DNA of 43,557 bases, taken from NCBI GenBank assembly GCA_025462645.1, contig JAOAPB010000135.1, positions 1 through 43,557 of the forward strand, in the 5' to 3' direction. A model generated the notes under the pieces. It was not told where the DNA came from. It was given only the letters and a program-made list of their open reading frames with translations, and searched no databases. Positions 1-7,263 of this stretch are shown here, piece after piece. Position 1 is the stretch's first letter. Each line of letters starts with the position of its first letter. The DNA comes from Edaphobacter sp. Lineage in GTDB: Bacteria > Acidobacteriota > Terriglobia > Terriglobales > Acidobacteriaceae. The translations under genes and the position numbers were made by a program.

Positions 1-36
1 CTGAAGAAAACAACGCGGCGGAAGAAGGCCGCCTAG
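1..36 (+). CDS. C-terminal end of a Lys/Arg-rich protein (5' end outside window)
   Basis: The first eleven codons read through to a TAG at 34-36 and give a very basic tail (LKKTTRRKKAA). Basic Lys/Ala tails like this occur at the ends of DNA-associated proteins; the ParB-like protein further on in this window ends in a similar tail. Only the tail is present, so the family cannot be named, and a chance open frame cannot be excluded. Confidence 0.3.
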   Translation: MKKTTRRKKAA

Positions 37-423
37 CTGCCTAACTGGACACACCGTTCTATTTGCACTGTAGGACTTGCGTTGCCGGCCGGGGTAGCCT
101 GCCGGATAGGGAGTCGAAGGGGAAGGCACATACGCTCGACCTGCCGTTTGGGCAGACCTTACCAGATGTCAGCCAGAACCATTTCTAAAGAGCGGCTACA
201 CGCGATGTTGCTGCAAAGTTGTAATGACTCAGCGGGAACAAAGTAGAACTGTCCAAATTCAATAGTAGTCGTCGTGCGGTGGGAATGTGGTAATCCCGCG
301 TTCTTTGCGGGATTTCCAAGGACTGTGGGAAGAGAGGGAAACGGCTTTATGTTTTCCTCGCTTCCCATCAGGCTGTAATTTCCACCGCCCCAGTTTTCGC
401 GCGAGAATCTCAGCGTTGGTCAT

Positions 424-876
424 GTGTCCGAGACGTCCGTTTATAGTCCAGATGGACAAAGGTACGATTGGAACGTGACGACCAAAACGCTCAGACGAAT
501 CGCTATATTCCTGATCGAACTTCTAGTGGAAGCGTTGTTGCTGGGTTGCTTCCTCGGAGGTCTCATCTTAGTTCATCGTGAGCCACTGAAAGCAGCGCTG
601 GGCGCGATAATTGCTCTTCCAGTTATCTTAGCGTTGTACGGCTATTACGTTTCGCGGGTTCTCGCGGCGCTTGCGTGGCTGAGCAAATCGAAGTGGCCTT
701 ACTTCGTTTTGGCGTCCACTGCATTCATCGCGCATGCCTCCTTCATGACATTCCGAATGTGGCCGGATATCACTCCTCAGGCGAAAGCGGAGGCTGTGCC
801 TTTCATCATTGGCGGTGCTTGTATTGTCTTCGCATGCTCGTTCGCCGGAGACCGGCTGAGGGCTAGCGTTGGATAA
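424..876 (+). CDS. Small four-helix membrane protein, cargo of the truncated IS copy
   Basis: This is a 150-residue protein that I do not recognise. Four hydrophobic stretches, at about residues 26-50, 58-83, 91-110 and 124-145, predict a polytopic inner-membrane protein with a short polar N-terminus. The frame opens with GTG at 424; a second GTG at 475 with an AAAGG upstream is an alternative start that drops the first 17 residues. It lies between the conserved left terminus and the transposase end of an ISNCY-type element. In the sister copy that slot holds an unrelated gene in the opposite orientation, so this looks like a passenger gene. The coding potential is supported by the regular hydrophobic pattern. 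The function is unknown. Confidence 0.6.
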   Translation: MSETSVYSPDGQRYDWNVTTKTLRRIAIFLIELLVEALLLGCFLGGLILVHREPLKAALGAIIALPVILALYGYYVSRVLAALAWLSKSKWPYFVLASTAFIAHASFMTFRMWPDITPQAKAEAVPFIIGGACIVFACSFAGDRLRASVG

Positions 877-979
877 TCATGTTCAAACGCCCGTGAAGTC
901 GTCATATCGGACAAGTGGTGAAGAGAAGACGACGGCCAAGTGTCTGCGAAGCTCGTCTACCAGAGAACCCCTTGGAAAG

Positions 980-1419
980 TTACGCTTTCTTGGCTGTTGG
1001 CTCAGCCACTGCTACTTTGACGGGGATTTTGGGAACATAGTCAGGCCCGTATATCTGCCGCCCGCGTTTTTGATACTGGCCCTTCTCGCTATTGGTCTTC
1101 ACCTTTGCCTCGAAGTGGCTGTCTTGCTGTGCCTTGATCAGAGCCAATGTATGGCCTAGACGCTTGTTCTCGACGATCGCAGTGTGACTGACCCTTTGAT
1201 CCTTGCTGAAAACGCTGTAGGGAAGCAGAAGGCCCTTAAAGCGCACCTCCAAACGCCCATCAGGAAAATCGTAAACGTCGACGTACTTGCCGCCTAGATC
1301 CTCGGATGTGGCGTTTCGTTCCAGGATGATTCGCTTACGTTCGTACGACAAGGTCAGCTGGCTGCCCACGTAGCGCTGCTCGCGATGGCAGAGGATATCG
1401 GTGAGCTTGTCTACCGCTC
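980..1419 (-). pseudogene. C-terminal half of an ISNCY-family transposase (truncated)
   Basis: The frame closes with TAA at 980-982. For about 146 codons it is nearly identical to the transposase at 16740-18084, from the VDKLTDILC segment to the Lys-rich end AKKA. The catalytic DDE core and the N-terminal helix-turn-helix are absent, because similarity stops near 1419. Upstream of that point the open frame continues into unrelated sequence belonging to the ParB-like locus, so the open frame reaching 1519 is an accidental fusion. This copy shows that the normal transposase stop lies directly after AKKA, which matters for the fused second copy. Confidence 0.8.
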
Positions 1420-1452
1420 GGCGACCTTGAGTTTGTAGTTGAACTGAAACAT
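1411..1452 (-). pseudogene. 5' stub of a gene downstream of the ParB-like gene, cut by the IS remnant
   Basis: A strong ribosome-binding site (GAGGAGG) precedes an ATG at 1452-1450 that reads MFQFNYKLKVAER. It hits TAG at 1413-1411, exactly where the IS-derived sequence begins. The stub sits about 60 bases after the ParB-like gene on the same strand, so it was probably the next gene of that operon before the element removed it. The residues are too few to name a family. Confidence 0.5.
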
Positions 1453-1508
1453 GATCTCCTCCTCTAGGAAAAAAGAGCGGGAGCCGGTTAGCTGACTCCC
1501 GCTGCGGG

Positions 1509-2921
1509 TTAGGCTGCAACTTGCTTCTTAGCCGTCGTCTTCTTCGCTGCGGTCTTCAGAGCGGCCTTCATTGAAGTGGGTGTCTTCGCTTTCTTGCTGG
1601 CTGTCTTCTTGGAATGTGGGGGAGTAAAAGCAGTTTCGGCCTCGGTTAGAAGATCGAGCTCGCCTTCATGTGGAATGGGTTTGTGTGCGGTGAGGACGAG
1701 ACGGAGAGCAAACCCGGTGAGCTTGTCATCTGGTAGTCCGTCGATGGTGGAAAGCAGAATCTCTTCGGAGCTCCGCTCGTTGCTTTCGTCGTTAGCGGCA
1801 AGCTGTTCCGCTACGTCATCAAACGCGTAAGGGTCGATAGTGGCGAGGGCGCGGAGAAACACTCTCAATTGCGTTGCGCTGAACATGGCCGGGGCCTTTT
1901 CGAGAATCCGGTCGAACTTCGATACACGCGCCTTATGCAACTTCTCTCTCCGGGCGCGCTCGGCTTCGTGCTCCTTCTGTTCTCGCTCGAACTGCTGTTT
2001 CCGCTCTTTGGCTTTCCGCTCCTGCTCCTGCTCGTACTCCTTTCGCTGTTGTTCGTAGTTGCGCTGGCGTTCCTCGGCGTCTTCCTGTGTTTCGGCTTCG
2101 GACGCGGGCGCCATTGTCGGGGCGGGATTGGCGGCTTGTTCTTCCTCTGCTCGTGGGTCGTGTACGGGGCAATCGTCGTCTGTGCATACGGTGAGAGTGG
2201 TTCCTACGCGCTTACCGTAGACGATGATTGCGGGTTTCGCGGCTGCGCACGGCGGGGCTGGCTCGGCGTCCGGGTTCTCTTCTACCGTCTCGATCTCGCG
2301 GAAGTGGCCGAGCTGAACGGCTCCGGGTCGCTGCTCTCGTGCGTTCCTCCATCCATTCTCAATCTGGATAAGCTCGGGACGGGCTGCAATCTCGCGGTCG
2401 ATGTGAGCCGTGAGCTTGATTTGATAGCAGGGTCCCGAGAGGCACTGGTCCCCGTCAGTTACGTCCGAAAAGAGGGAAGTGTTGTATCCGCTGCGACGGG
2501 GGCAAGTAACGCAGGCTCCAGCGGAGGGGTTGAGGGTGGAGTCTTCGCGGTCGAACGGCGCATCCGCAAGTGAGAGGTAGAGGTTGTTCTGAATCCAAGC
2601 CGATACATGCTTGGCAGGTAGAAGGTGCGGCTCCGAGTCCTGCCAGTCGTTGCGCCAGCACTGCTCGAACGCCTCGGCCTGTGACTCCTGCGGAAGACGG
2701 GCGATAAGGTTGGCATGGCTGGCGGTGATGCGCTCCTGCGTAAACGCTTCGGCCACTTCGGGGATGAGTTGCAGAAGAGACAGACGAGCGTAGATGTGGC
2801 TTGCGCTCTTGCCTGTCTTCTCGGCCAACGTTGCTACGTCGTAACCGGGAAGGTTAAGCAAGCGTTGGAATCCTTGCGCCTCTTCGTAAGGATGGATATC
2901 GGCGCGTTGGGCGTTTTCGAC
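1509..2921 (-). pseudogene. ParB/RepB/Spo0J-type partition protein, N-terminal domain missing
   Basis: Translating back from the TTG at 2861, the frame stays open to 2921 and includes the ParB box ENAQRADIHPYEEA. It then runs into the central helix-turn-helix (TLAEKTGKSASHIYARLSL). After this come a cysteine-rich segment (CVTCPRRSGYN...C...C), a long Glu/Arg/Gln-rich coiled coil and a Lys/Ala-rich basic tail. In the family, the part before the ParB box holds the conserved nuclease/CTPase-type N-terminal domain. It is absent here because a TAA lies at 2922-2924. The domain order resembles ParB-like proteins of plasmids and integrative elements. I read it as a decayed partition gene of a former plasmid or ICE-like element. 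Confidence 0.8.
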
Positions 2922-2948
2922 TTATCTTTAGTCCTTCAGGAGCTGTAA

Positions 2949-2982
2949 ATGACGTCCACGACGATGACTTTTCGGACGTCAT
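2949..2982. repeat. Inverted repeat ATGACGTCC/GGACGTCAT next to the ParB-like remnant
   Basis: Perfect 9-bp arms lie at 2949-2957 and 2974-2982 with a 16-bp spacer, just outside the point where the ParB-like frame ends. It could be a former operator or a partition/recombination site. Nothing else supports a specific role. Confidence 0.45.
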
Positions 2983-3017
2983 GGAATCTTTATCTGTAGT
3001 CATCTATGACGTAGATC

Positions 3018-3064
3018 AGCCAGCATGGGCGCGATGAGCGTAGCGAACTGCGCCCATGCTGGCT
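3018..3064. repeat. Perfect 15-bp inverted repeat (hairpin) over a start codon
   Basis: AGCCAGCATGGGCGC (3018-3032) is the exact reverse complement of 3050-3064, and the two are separated by a 17-base loop. The right arm contains the ATG at 3056 of the next open frame. There is no T-run, so it is not a classical terminator. A REP-like element or a recombination remnant is possible. Confidence 0.65.
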
Positions 3065-3517
3065 CGTGCCTGGCTCTGGAGGCAGGTCGTGGTGAGAGTA
3101 CAGAAGATCAGTGTGCCGGACACGGGACATCTGAGTTGGATCGTCGTGGATGGGCTTACCGATCCCGCAGCGCGCCTTTATCGAACGCGTATTCGCGAAG
3201 CTGTTGCCAAAGGCGTTGGCTTTGCTGGGCACTACGAAGTCGCCATTTGGGGATGCGGTGCTGCATGCCTTTCCTTCGCCATCGTCGATGCCGTGACCGG
3301 GAAGGTGTACTTCTTCCCGGCGACAATTTCCCAAGTAAGGGAAGCCGGAGAGCGTCTGACCTACAAACGGGACAGCAGAGCAGTCCATGTAATCGGTAGT
3401 TTGAACGAAGAAGACTCGGCCGACCGTTGGTATGTCTGGAATGGAGACAAATTCATTCTCATCTCCAAGAAGCCAGCTGTATTGGTGGATGACAATGACG
3501 ACCCGATCAAGCCATGA
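3056..3517 (+). CDS. Conserved hypothetical protein, probably missing its signal peptide
   Basis: This encodes about 153 residues. The core GVGFAGHYEVAIWGCGAACLSFAIVD, followed by a beta-rich tail with an YVWNGDKFILI motif, resembles a widespread family of small bacterial proteins of unknown function. Those proteins have a GHY..xxWGCG signature and are normally exported. Here no signal peptide is visible: the first ATG (3056) lies inside a hairpin, and the preceding bases look unrelated. The gene is therefore probably 5'-truncated or has a mis-set start; a GTG at 3092 is an alternative. It lies between the ParB-like and DUF499 remnants, so it may be leftover cargo. The family is recognised from memory of the signature and the function is unknown. 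Confidence 0.6.
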   Translation: MLARAWLWRQVVVRVQKISVPDTGHLSWIVVDGLTDPAARLYRTRIREAVAKGVGFAGHYEVAIWGCGAACLSFAIVDAVTGKVYFFPATISQVREAGERLTYKRDSRAVHVIGSLNEEDSADRWYVWNGDKFILISKKPAVLVDDNDDPIKP

Positions 3518-3697
3518 GACTTGAAAACGGGGTTTTGGGCAACATGGCCCGGTCCGGACAGCCGGACACCACTGTTTGGGCTGAATCTGCCGAAATCGCG
3601 TTGCCGAAAGGTATTTGGTATGGTGCCCCAATCCTCGGCCCGGCACGTCGTTTACATATAAACAACGTACCGGGCCGCATGAAGACAAAGAAAACTC

Positions 3698-4735
3698 TTG
3701 CCAACTATAGATAATTCGACTAGCGCCCATTCAAGGGATTGTGCATCGGTGAGTTCGACGATACGAGATGCCTTCGCTCAAGTCGCCGAGAGTGATGCAA
3801 ACGGAACTGCGCCCGATTCTTCGCTTATCGAACACTTGCTGTCGCCCTATCAGCCAGTCGTCGTACTCGTGGACGAATTGGTCGCCTATCTTCGTCAATT
3901 TGAAGATGGCCGCAGCTACCCTGGTGGCACCTTCGATTCGAACCTGACATTCATCCAGAACCTGACGCAGGCTTTCAAGGCTGTGCCTAAAGCTATGCTG
4001 CTCATCTCACTCCCTGCATCGAAGCTCTCCGAAGCAGGCAGCGCAAGGGGTCGGCGTGCGATGGAGTCAATCGAAGGAGCTTTGTCACTCGCGAGTCTCG
4101 AAAAGACAGTGGGCCGCGTGCACGCTCTCTGGAAGCCAGTCGGAACGGAGGAGGCTTTCGAGATTGTTCGCCGCCGTTTGTTCACGACGATCACTGACAC
4201 AGCGCAAGCGAGTGAAGTATGCCGCGCATTTGCCGACAGCTACACCGAGAACCGGGAAGATTTACCAAAGGAAACATTGGAGAGCCGTTACTACGACCGG
4301 ATGGTTCGGGCATACCCAATTCACCCGGAGGTCTTCGACCGACTCTATGAGGACTGGTCTTCGCTCGATAATTTTCAACGGACGCGCGGAGTGCTCTCGT
4401 TGATGGCGAGCGTCATTCACCGGCTTTGGATTGACGATAATAAAGATCCCTTAATCATGCCGGGCAATCTGCCTCTGAGCGACGCTCAGACACGCAACAA
4501 GATGATCTACTATCTGCCGCAAGGCTGGGGGAGAATTGCGGCTGGGATAGCGGTCGATTCCGGTGGCCATACGAAAGCTATCAAACAGAAATCTTGTGGC
4601 AACGGACCCTGGTCAAGAAGCCAAAGCCGAAAGGCATCTTCATGTCCGGAGAGATCGAACGTTGGGGCTTCCGATCCATCTGCTGATTTCCAATGGCGTA
4701 CCGCCCCTCGCCAAAAAATACTGATGGCAAAGTAG
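3698..4735 (+). pseudogene. Internal fragment of a DUF499-type ATPase (defence-associated)
   Basis: Residues from about 50 to 280 match the middle of the large DUF499 ATPases: VVVLVDELVAYLRQF (Walker-B like), the GGTFDSNLTF segment, GRVHALWKP, EEAFEIVRRRLF, AYPIHPEVFDRLYEDW, QRTRGVLSLMA and LIMPGNLPL...YYLPQGW. Full-length family members are about 1000 residues long and begin with a Walker A motif, which is missing here. Similarity stops near 4535. Beyond that the frame runs antisense across the neighbouring minus-strand gene to a stop at 4735. In other genomes these ATPases occur in defence islands beside a DUF1156 DNA methylase. A small DUF1156-like fragment sits at 40840-40965 of this window. 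Confidence 0.75.
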
Positions 4736-5097
4736 ACAAGCTGATCCATGTTGATGCTAGGAATTGAAGCGCCAGCGTATAGGCGGTTGCCTTCGCCAAA
4801 GTCCGTCGCGTTTTGGGTACTCAGACTGTCTTGCAATGGGAATTTGCCTTCGTAGTCGTCGAGCAGATGCGAGAGAACCCAACGTTCGCCGCGTTTGCTG
4901 AAGCGGATCTCGCATTCATCGCAAAGTAGGTAGTCGATGAGTTGTTGTTGGCTTCGTTGTGCTTTGCCCGCAGCAATCACCACTGGGTTCGCGTTCTTCA
5001 GGGCGTTTGCGCGCGTTCGCTTATATGTACCTGCGGGCAGGTAGTGGCTTCGACGGAGCGGTCGATTTCGAAGGCACAACGCGCAAGTACCGTTCAT
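4510..5097 (-). CDS. HNH-like zinc-site protein, 3' end probably truncated
   Basis: The protein has 195 residues. It opens with CALC, followed by LRRSHYLPAG and later LLCDECE. This CxxC...SH...CxxC arrangement is typical of treble-clef/HNH-like nuclease folds. The rest (HWKSADGSEAPTFDL and so on) is not recognised. The start ATG at 5097 lies eight bases after the ImmA/IrrE gene's stop and lacks a ribosome-binding site, so translation is probably coupled to that gene. The C-terminus (ILPQPCGR) runs into sequence that on the other strand belongs to the DUF499 remnant, so the natural end is probably lost. It is the third gene of the XRE-ImmA operon. A nuclease role is inferred from the zinc ligands only. 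Confidence 0.6.
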   Translation of the reverse strand: MNGTCALCLRNRPLRRSHYLPAGTYKRTRANALKNANPVVIAAGKAQRSQQQLIDYLLCDECEIRFSKRGERWVLSHLLDDYEGKFPLQDSLSTQNATDFGEGNRLYAGASIPSINMDQLVYFAISIFWRGAVRHWKSADGSEAPTFDLSGHEDAFRLWLLDQGPLPQDFCLIAFVWPPESTAIPAAILPQPCGR

Positions 5098-5105
5098 GGT
5101 GGCGG

Positions 5106-6011
5106 CTAGTATCTGCTCTTCTGGAAGAAACGCTGCGACGGGAGGAGCGACTCTGCATCGTCGTCCATACGACCGTCCGAGCGCTCCATAACAGTCTCAG
5201 GATCGGGAAGCGATTCGGCACGAAGCACTGTGAGAGTGCGACCGTATTCACCTAAGCCGATCACTTCTTCGCTGATCTCGGTGTCGGGACCATCGAACCA
5301 ATCGTCCAAGGTCGTGTACCCTGATGCAGTCTGCGCGTTCTGGATGTTGGTGCTATCGCCCGCGAACTGGAACGTAAGTGTAGATGGGGGAACTCCGGCG
5401 CCCTTCTTGAGCCAACTGAGGTTTCGTTGCGCCCGGAGTGTCGGCGACATAATGGAGAACAGAACCTTCCGGTTCATCGAAAGCACAACTGCTACGGGCT
5501 CCGCTATCAGTCGGGCGTAACGGATCGCCGTTGATGTCAGTGACATCTCGCATAACGTCGCCATCGCTATAACTGCGTTCAGACCGTTCCCAGCATTCGC
5601 TGCGGCTTCGCGGAACAGCGGCTTAGGCATCAGCAGACTGGCAGCAAAAGCATCGGCTTCCTGTTCGTAGCGATCGTCGGAGAGAAACCCAGTGGTGGAG
5701 GTGTGAACCGTACAACCATCTTTGAAAAGGTACTCAGGATGGCCTTCAAGAAAATAGTGCCCCAACTCGTGACCGACGGTGAAGCGCCGGAAACCATTGT
5801 TTTGAAAACGCGTACTGTACATGATGCCGAAGTGGTCTCCAACTCGCATGAGGCAACCAGAGACTCCGGCGTCTAGGGAAGAATTCTCCTGATGCATGAT
5901 CTGTTTCGCGTCAGCGATCTGGAAAGGATCGATAGGCAGCTTCGTGATGTTCTGTTGCTTGAGGACATCTGCAGCACAGGCTTCTGCTTTCCACCAAGGG
6001 TCAACGAGCAT
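5106..6011 (-). CDS. ImmA/IrrE-family zinc metallopeptidase
   Basis: The protein has 301 residues. HELGH at 81-85 is the zinc-binding HExxH motif, and YEQEADAFAASLLMP (about 112-126) supplies the third ligand region that is diagnostic of ImmA/IrrE proteins. The extended C-terminal part, about 120 residues, is less conserved. The ATG at 6011 lies one base after the XRE gene's stop, so the pair is co-translated. Characterised members cleave or remove their partner XRE repressor after DNA damage or another signal; ImmA acting on ImmR in ICEBs1 is the textbook case. That role fits here because the XRE gene faces the ubiquitin-like operon across a shared promoter region. The cleavage itself is inferred. 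Confidence 0.88.
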   Translation of the reverse strand: MLVDPWWKAEACAADVLKQQNITKLPIDPFQIADAKQIMHQENSSLDAGVSGCLMRVGDHFGIMYSTRFQNNGFRRFTVGHELGHYFLEGHPEYLFKDGCTVHTSTTGFLSDDRYEQEADAFAASLLMPKPLFREAAANAGNGLNAVIAMATLCEMSLTSTAIRYARLIAEPVAVVLSMNRKVLFSIMSPTLRAQRNLSWLKKGAGVPPSTLTFQFAGDSTNIQNAQTASGYTTLDDWFDGPDTEISEEVIGLGEYGRTLTVLRAESLPDPETVMERSDGRMDDDAESLLPSQRFFQKSRY

Positions 6012-6012
6012 A

Positions 6013-6351
6013 TCAATCCTTTTTTTTCTGTTCTGCTTTCTGAGCGAGCATGGCAGCGAATGAGGTCAGCGTGTCGAGATCATTTTTCGACATGTTCTCT
6101 GCATGTCGGAACAACTCATCACGAGTCGTGCCAGTGAGGGTTATTGAGTCGGTGCGACCCAGGAGATAGTCGGTGGGAACGTTCAGGACGTTGGCTAGAG
6201 TTTTTAGATTGTCGAAGGAAGGGGATCTACGGTCGTTTTCGAAGTGGGAGATGGCCGAAGGCTGGAGGCCTGTTTTATCGGCCAACTCGGACTGGCTCAT
6301 CTTTCGGAGCTGTCGCGCGGACTGGAGACGTGCGGCGAAGATTTCTGACAT
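6013..6351 (-). CDS. XRE-family helix-turn-helix repressor
   Basis: The protein has 112 residues. A classical Cro/CI-type helix-turn-helix covers about residues 8-62 (LRKMSQSELADKTGLQPSAI, then SHFENDRRSPSFDNLKTLA), ending in the common LLGR motif. A helical, charged C-terminal region with a Lys-rich tail follows and probably mediates dimerisation or recognition by the metallopeptidase. The ATG at 6351 lies eight bases from the -35 of a promoter pointing the other way. It is the first gene of an XRE-ImmA-HNH operon. It probably represses the divergent ubiquitin-like operon and itself through the ACGTATAGA repeats in the intergenic region. Confidence 0.88.
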   Translation of the reverse strand: MSEIFAARLQSARQLRKMSQSELADKTGLQPSAISHFENDRRSPSFDNLKTLANVLNVPTDYLLGRTDSITLTGTTRDELFRHAENMSKNDLDTLTSFAAMLAQKAEQKKKD

Positions 6352-6358
6352 AAAGTAG

Positions 6359-6387
6359 TTGACGACGTATAGACGATTTCGTATACT
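6359..6387 (+). promoter_or_regulatory. Sigma70-type promoter of the ubiquitin-like operon
   Basis: TTGACG (6359-6364) and TATACT (6382-6387) are separated by 17 bp, a near-consensus promoter pointing towards the multi-ubiquitin gene. The leader is about 120 bases long and ends with AAGGAG eight bases before the ATG at 6514. Confidence 0.6.
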
Positions 6388-6445
6388 TAGAAAAGACGAA
6401 TCCGTAATATGGAGTTCGTCTCTTTTCGGTACTTGCTCTATACGT
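6365..6445. promoter_or_regulatory. Candidate XRE operators (inverted ACGTATAGA sites)
   Basis: ACGTATAGA lies at 6365-6373, inside the promoter spacer, and its exact reverse complement TCTATACGT lies at 6437-6445. A related half-site, TCGTATAC, overlaps the -10 at 6379-6386 and forms a GTATA/TATAC dyad with the first copy. Sites that flank and overlap a divergent promoter are typical for XRE repressors of mobile elements. No binding has been shown. Confidence 0.5.
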
Positions 6446-6513
6446 TCTCGTCATACTGTAGTTGACGGGAACGGAGAACTCAAGGGCCGAGACGAAATAA
6501 AAGGAGAAATGAC

Positions 6514-7263
6514 ATGGACGGAACGATGGATACAGTCGCAGAAGATCTTTGCCAGGCCGTACGCTCCGGACGTGAAGTCCGTCGTCATGGCCCCTATCGA
6601 GTTCTCATCGGTAATGAGGCTCTGCAGTTTGAACCCCAGGTGATCGCGGACCCAGTTCCGACTGGCGCGCAGATTCTTGAGGCCGCCGGGGTAACTTCGC
6701 CAACAGAGTACGTTGCCTACCAAATTCTCAAGAGCGGACTGCTTGAGGAATTGCGACTTGATGAAACGACAGACCTGCGGGAAGCGGGCGTGGAACGGTT
6801 CATCGTCTTCCGGACGGACCGCTCGTTCCGCTTCCTGCTTAACGACCGCTCGTTCGACTGGGGAGCGCCGCACATCACCGGCCTCACATTGAAGAAGCTG
6901 GCTTCAGTCGAACTGACGGGCAACGACATATGGCTCGATGTTCCCGGAGCAGTCAGTCGGCTCATCGGCGATACGGAGTTTGCCGATCTGGCGGCGCCGG
7001 GGGTCGAGCGCTTCTATACCCGCGCGACGGTTTACAAAATCTTCGTCAACACCCGGCCAAAGGAAGTTTTCACTCCTAAGCTGACGTTTTGGGAAGTGGT
7101 CAAGTTGGCTTTCCCCGATGCCTCCCCGAGCCAGACAAAGATCTACACCGTGACGTACAAGCGCGGCCCATCCAGCAATCCTGAGGGCAGCATGGTCGAT
7201 GGCGAAACAGTTCACCTCAAGGACGGGATGCTCTTCAATGTCACACCAACTGATCGATCGTAG
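6514..7263 (+). CDS. Multi-ubiquitin protein: three tandem ubiquitin-like beta-grasp domains
   Basis: The protein has 249 residues. The last about 80 (from VYKIFVNTRPKEVFTPKLTF through VVKLAFPDA to GETVHLKDGMLFNVTPTDRS) match the 'multiubiquitin' domain signature. Two further segments share the beta-grasp opening pattern: YRVLIGNEALQFEPQVI... at about 27-100 and FRFLLNDRSFDWGAPHITG... at about 103-165. It therefore probably holds three ubiquitin-like units. It ends in TDRS, without the terminal Gly-Gly of classical ubiquitin-like modifiers. AAGGAG sits eight bases before the ATG. The next gene starts 26 bases before this one's stop. In known bacterial systems such proteins are encoded with E1-, E2- and peptidase-like partners and are the presumed protein tag. 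Conjugation here is inferred. Confidence 0.82.
   Translation: MDGTMDTVAEDLCQAVRSGREVRRHGPYRVLIGNEALQFEPQVIADPVPTGAQILEAAGVTSPTEYVAYQILKSGLLEELRLDETTDLREAGVERFIVFRTDRSFRFLLNDRSFDWGAPHITGLTLKKLASVELTGNDIWLDVPGAVSRLIGDTEFADLAAPGVERFYTRATVYKIFVNTRPKEVFTPKLTFWEVVKLAFPDASPSQTKIYTVTYKRGPSSNPEGSMVDGETVHLKDGMLFNVTPTDRS

Larger units (their letters stand above)
206..1419 (-). mobile_element. Truncated ISNCY-type insertion element (copy 1) with a membrane-protein cargo
   Basis: Three blocks match the full-length element at 15994-18181. The left terminus (206-413) shares TGTTGCTGCAAAGTTG and CAAAGTAGAACTGTCC. A linker from about 898 to 979 and the transposase C-terminal half (980-1419) also match. Between 414 and 897 the two copies are unrelated, and here the insert is a membrane-protein gene on the plus strand. 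The 5' half of the transposase and the right terminus are missing: similarity stops near 1419, inside another gene's start. This is therefore an immobile remnant whose right side was lost. Confidence 0.75.

Noticed and set aside
1869..2573. A 234-codon plus-strand frame
   Set aside because: It is the complement of the ParB-like coiled coil and Cys-rich region. The Leu/Phe runs come from antisense Glu/Lys codons.
2990..3730. A 246-codon minus-strand frame
   Set aside because: It overlaps the GHY/WGCG-family gene, which has recognisable motifs on the plus strand. The minus frame has no start signal and no recognisable motif.
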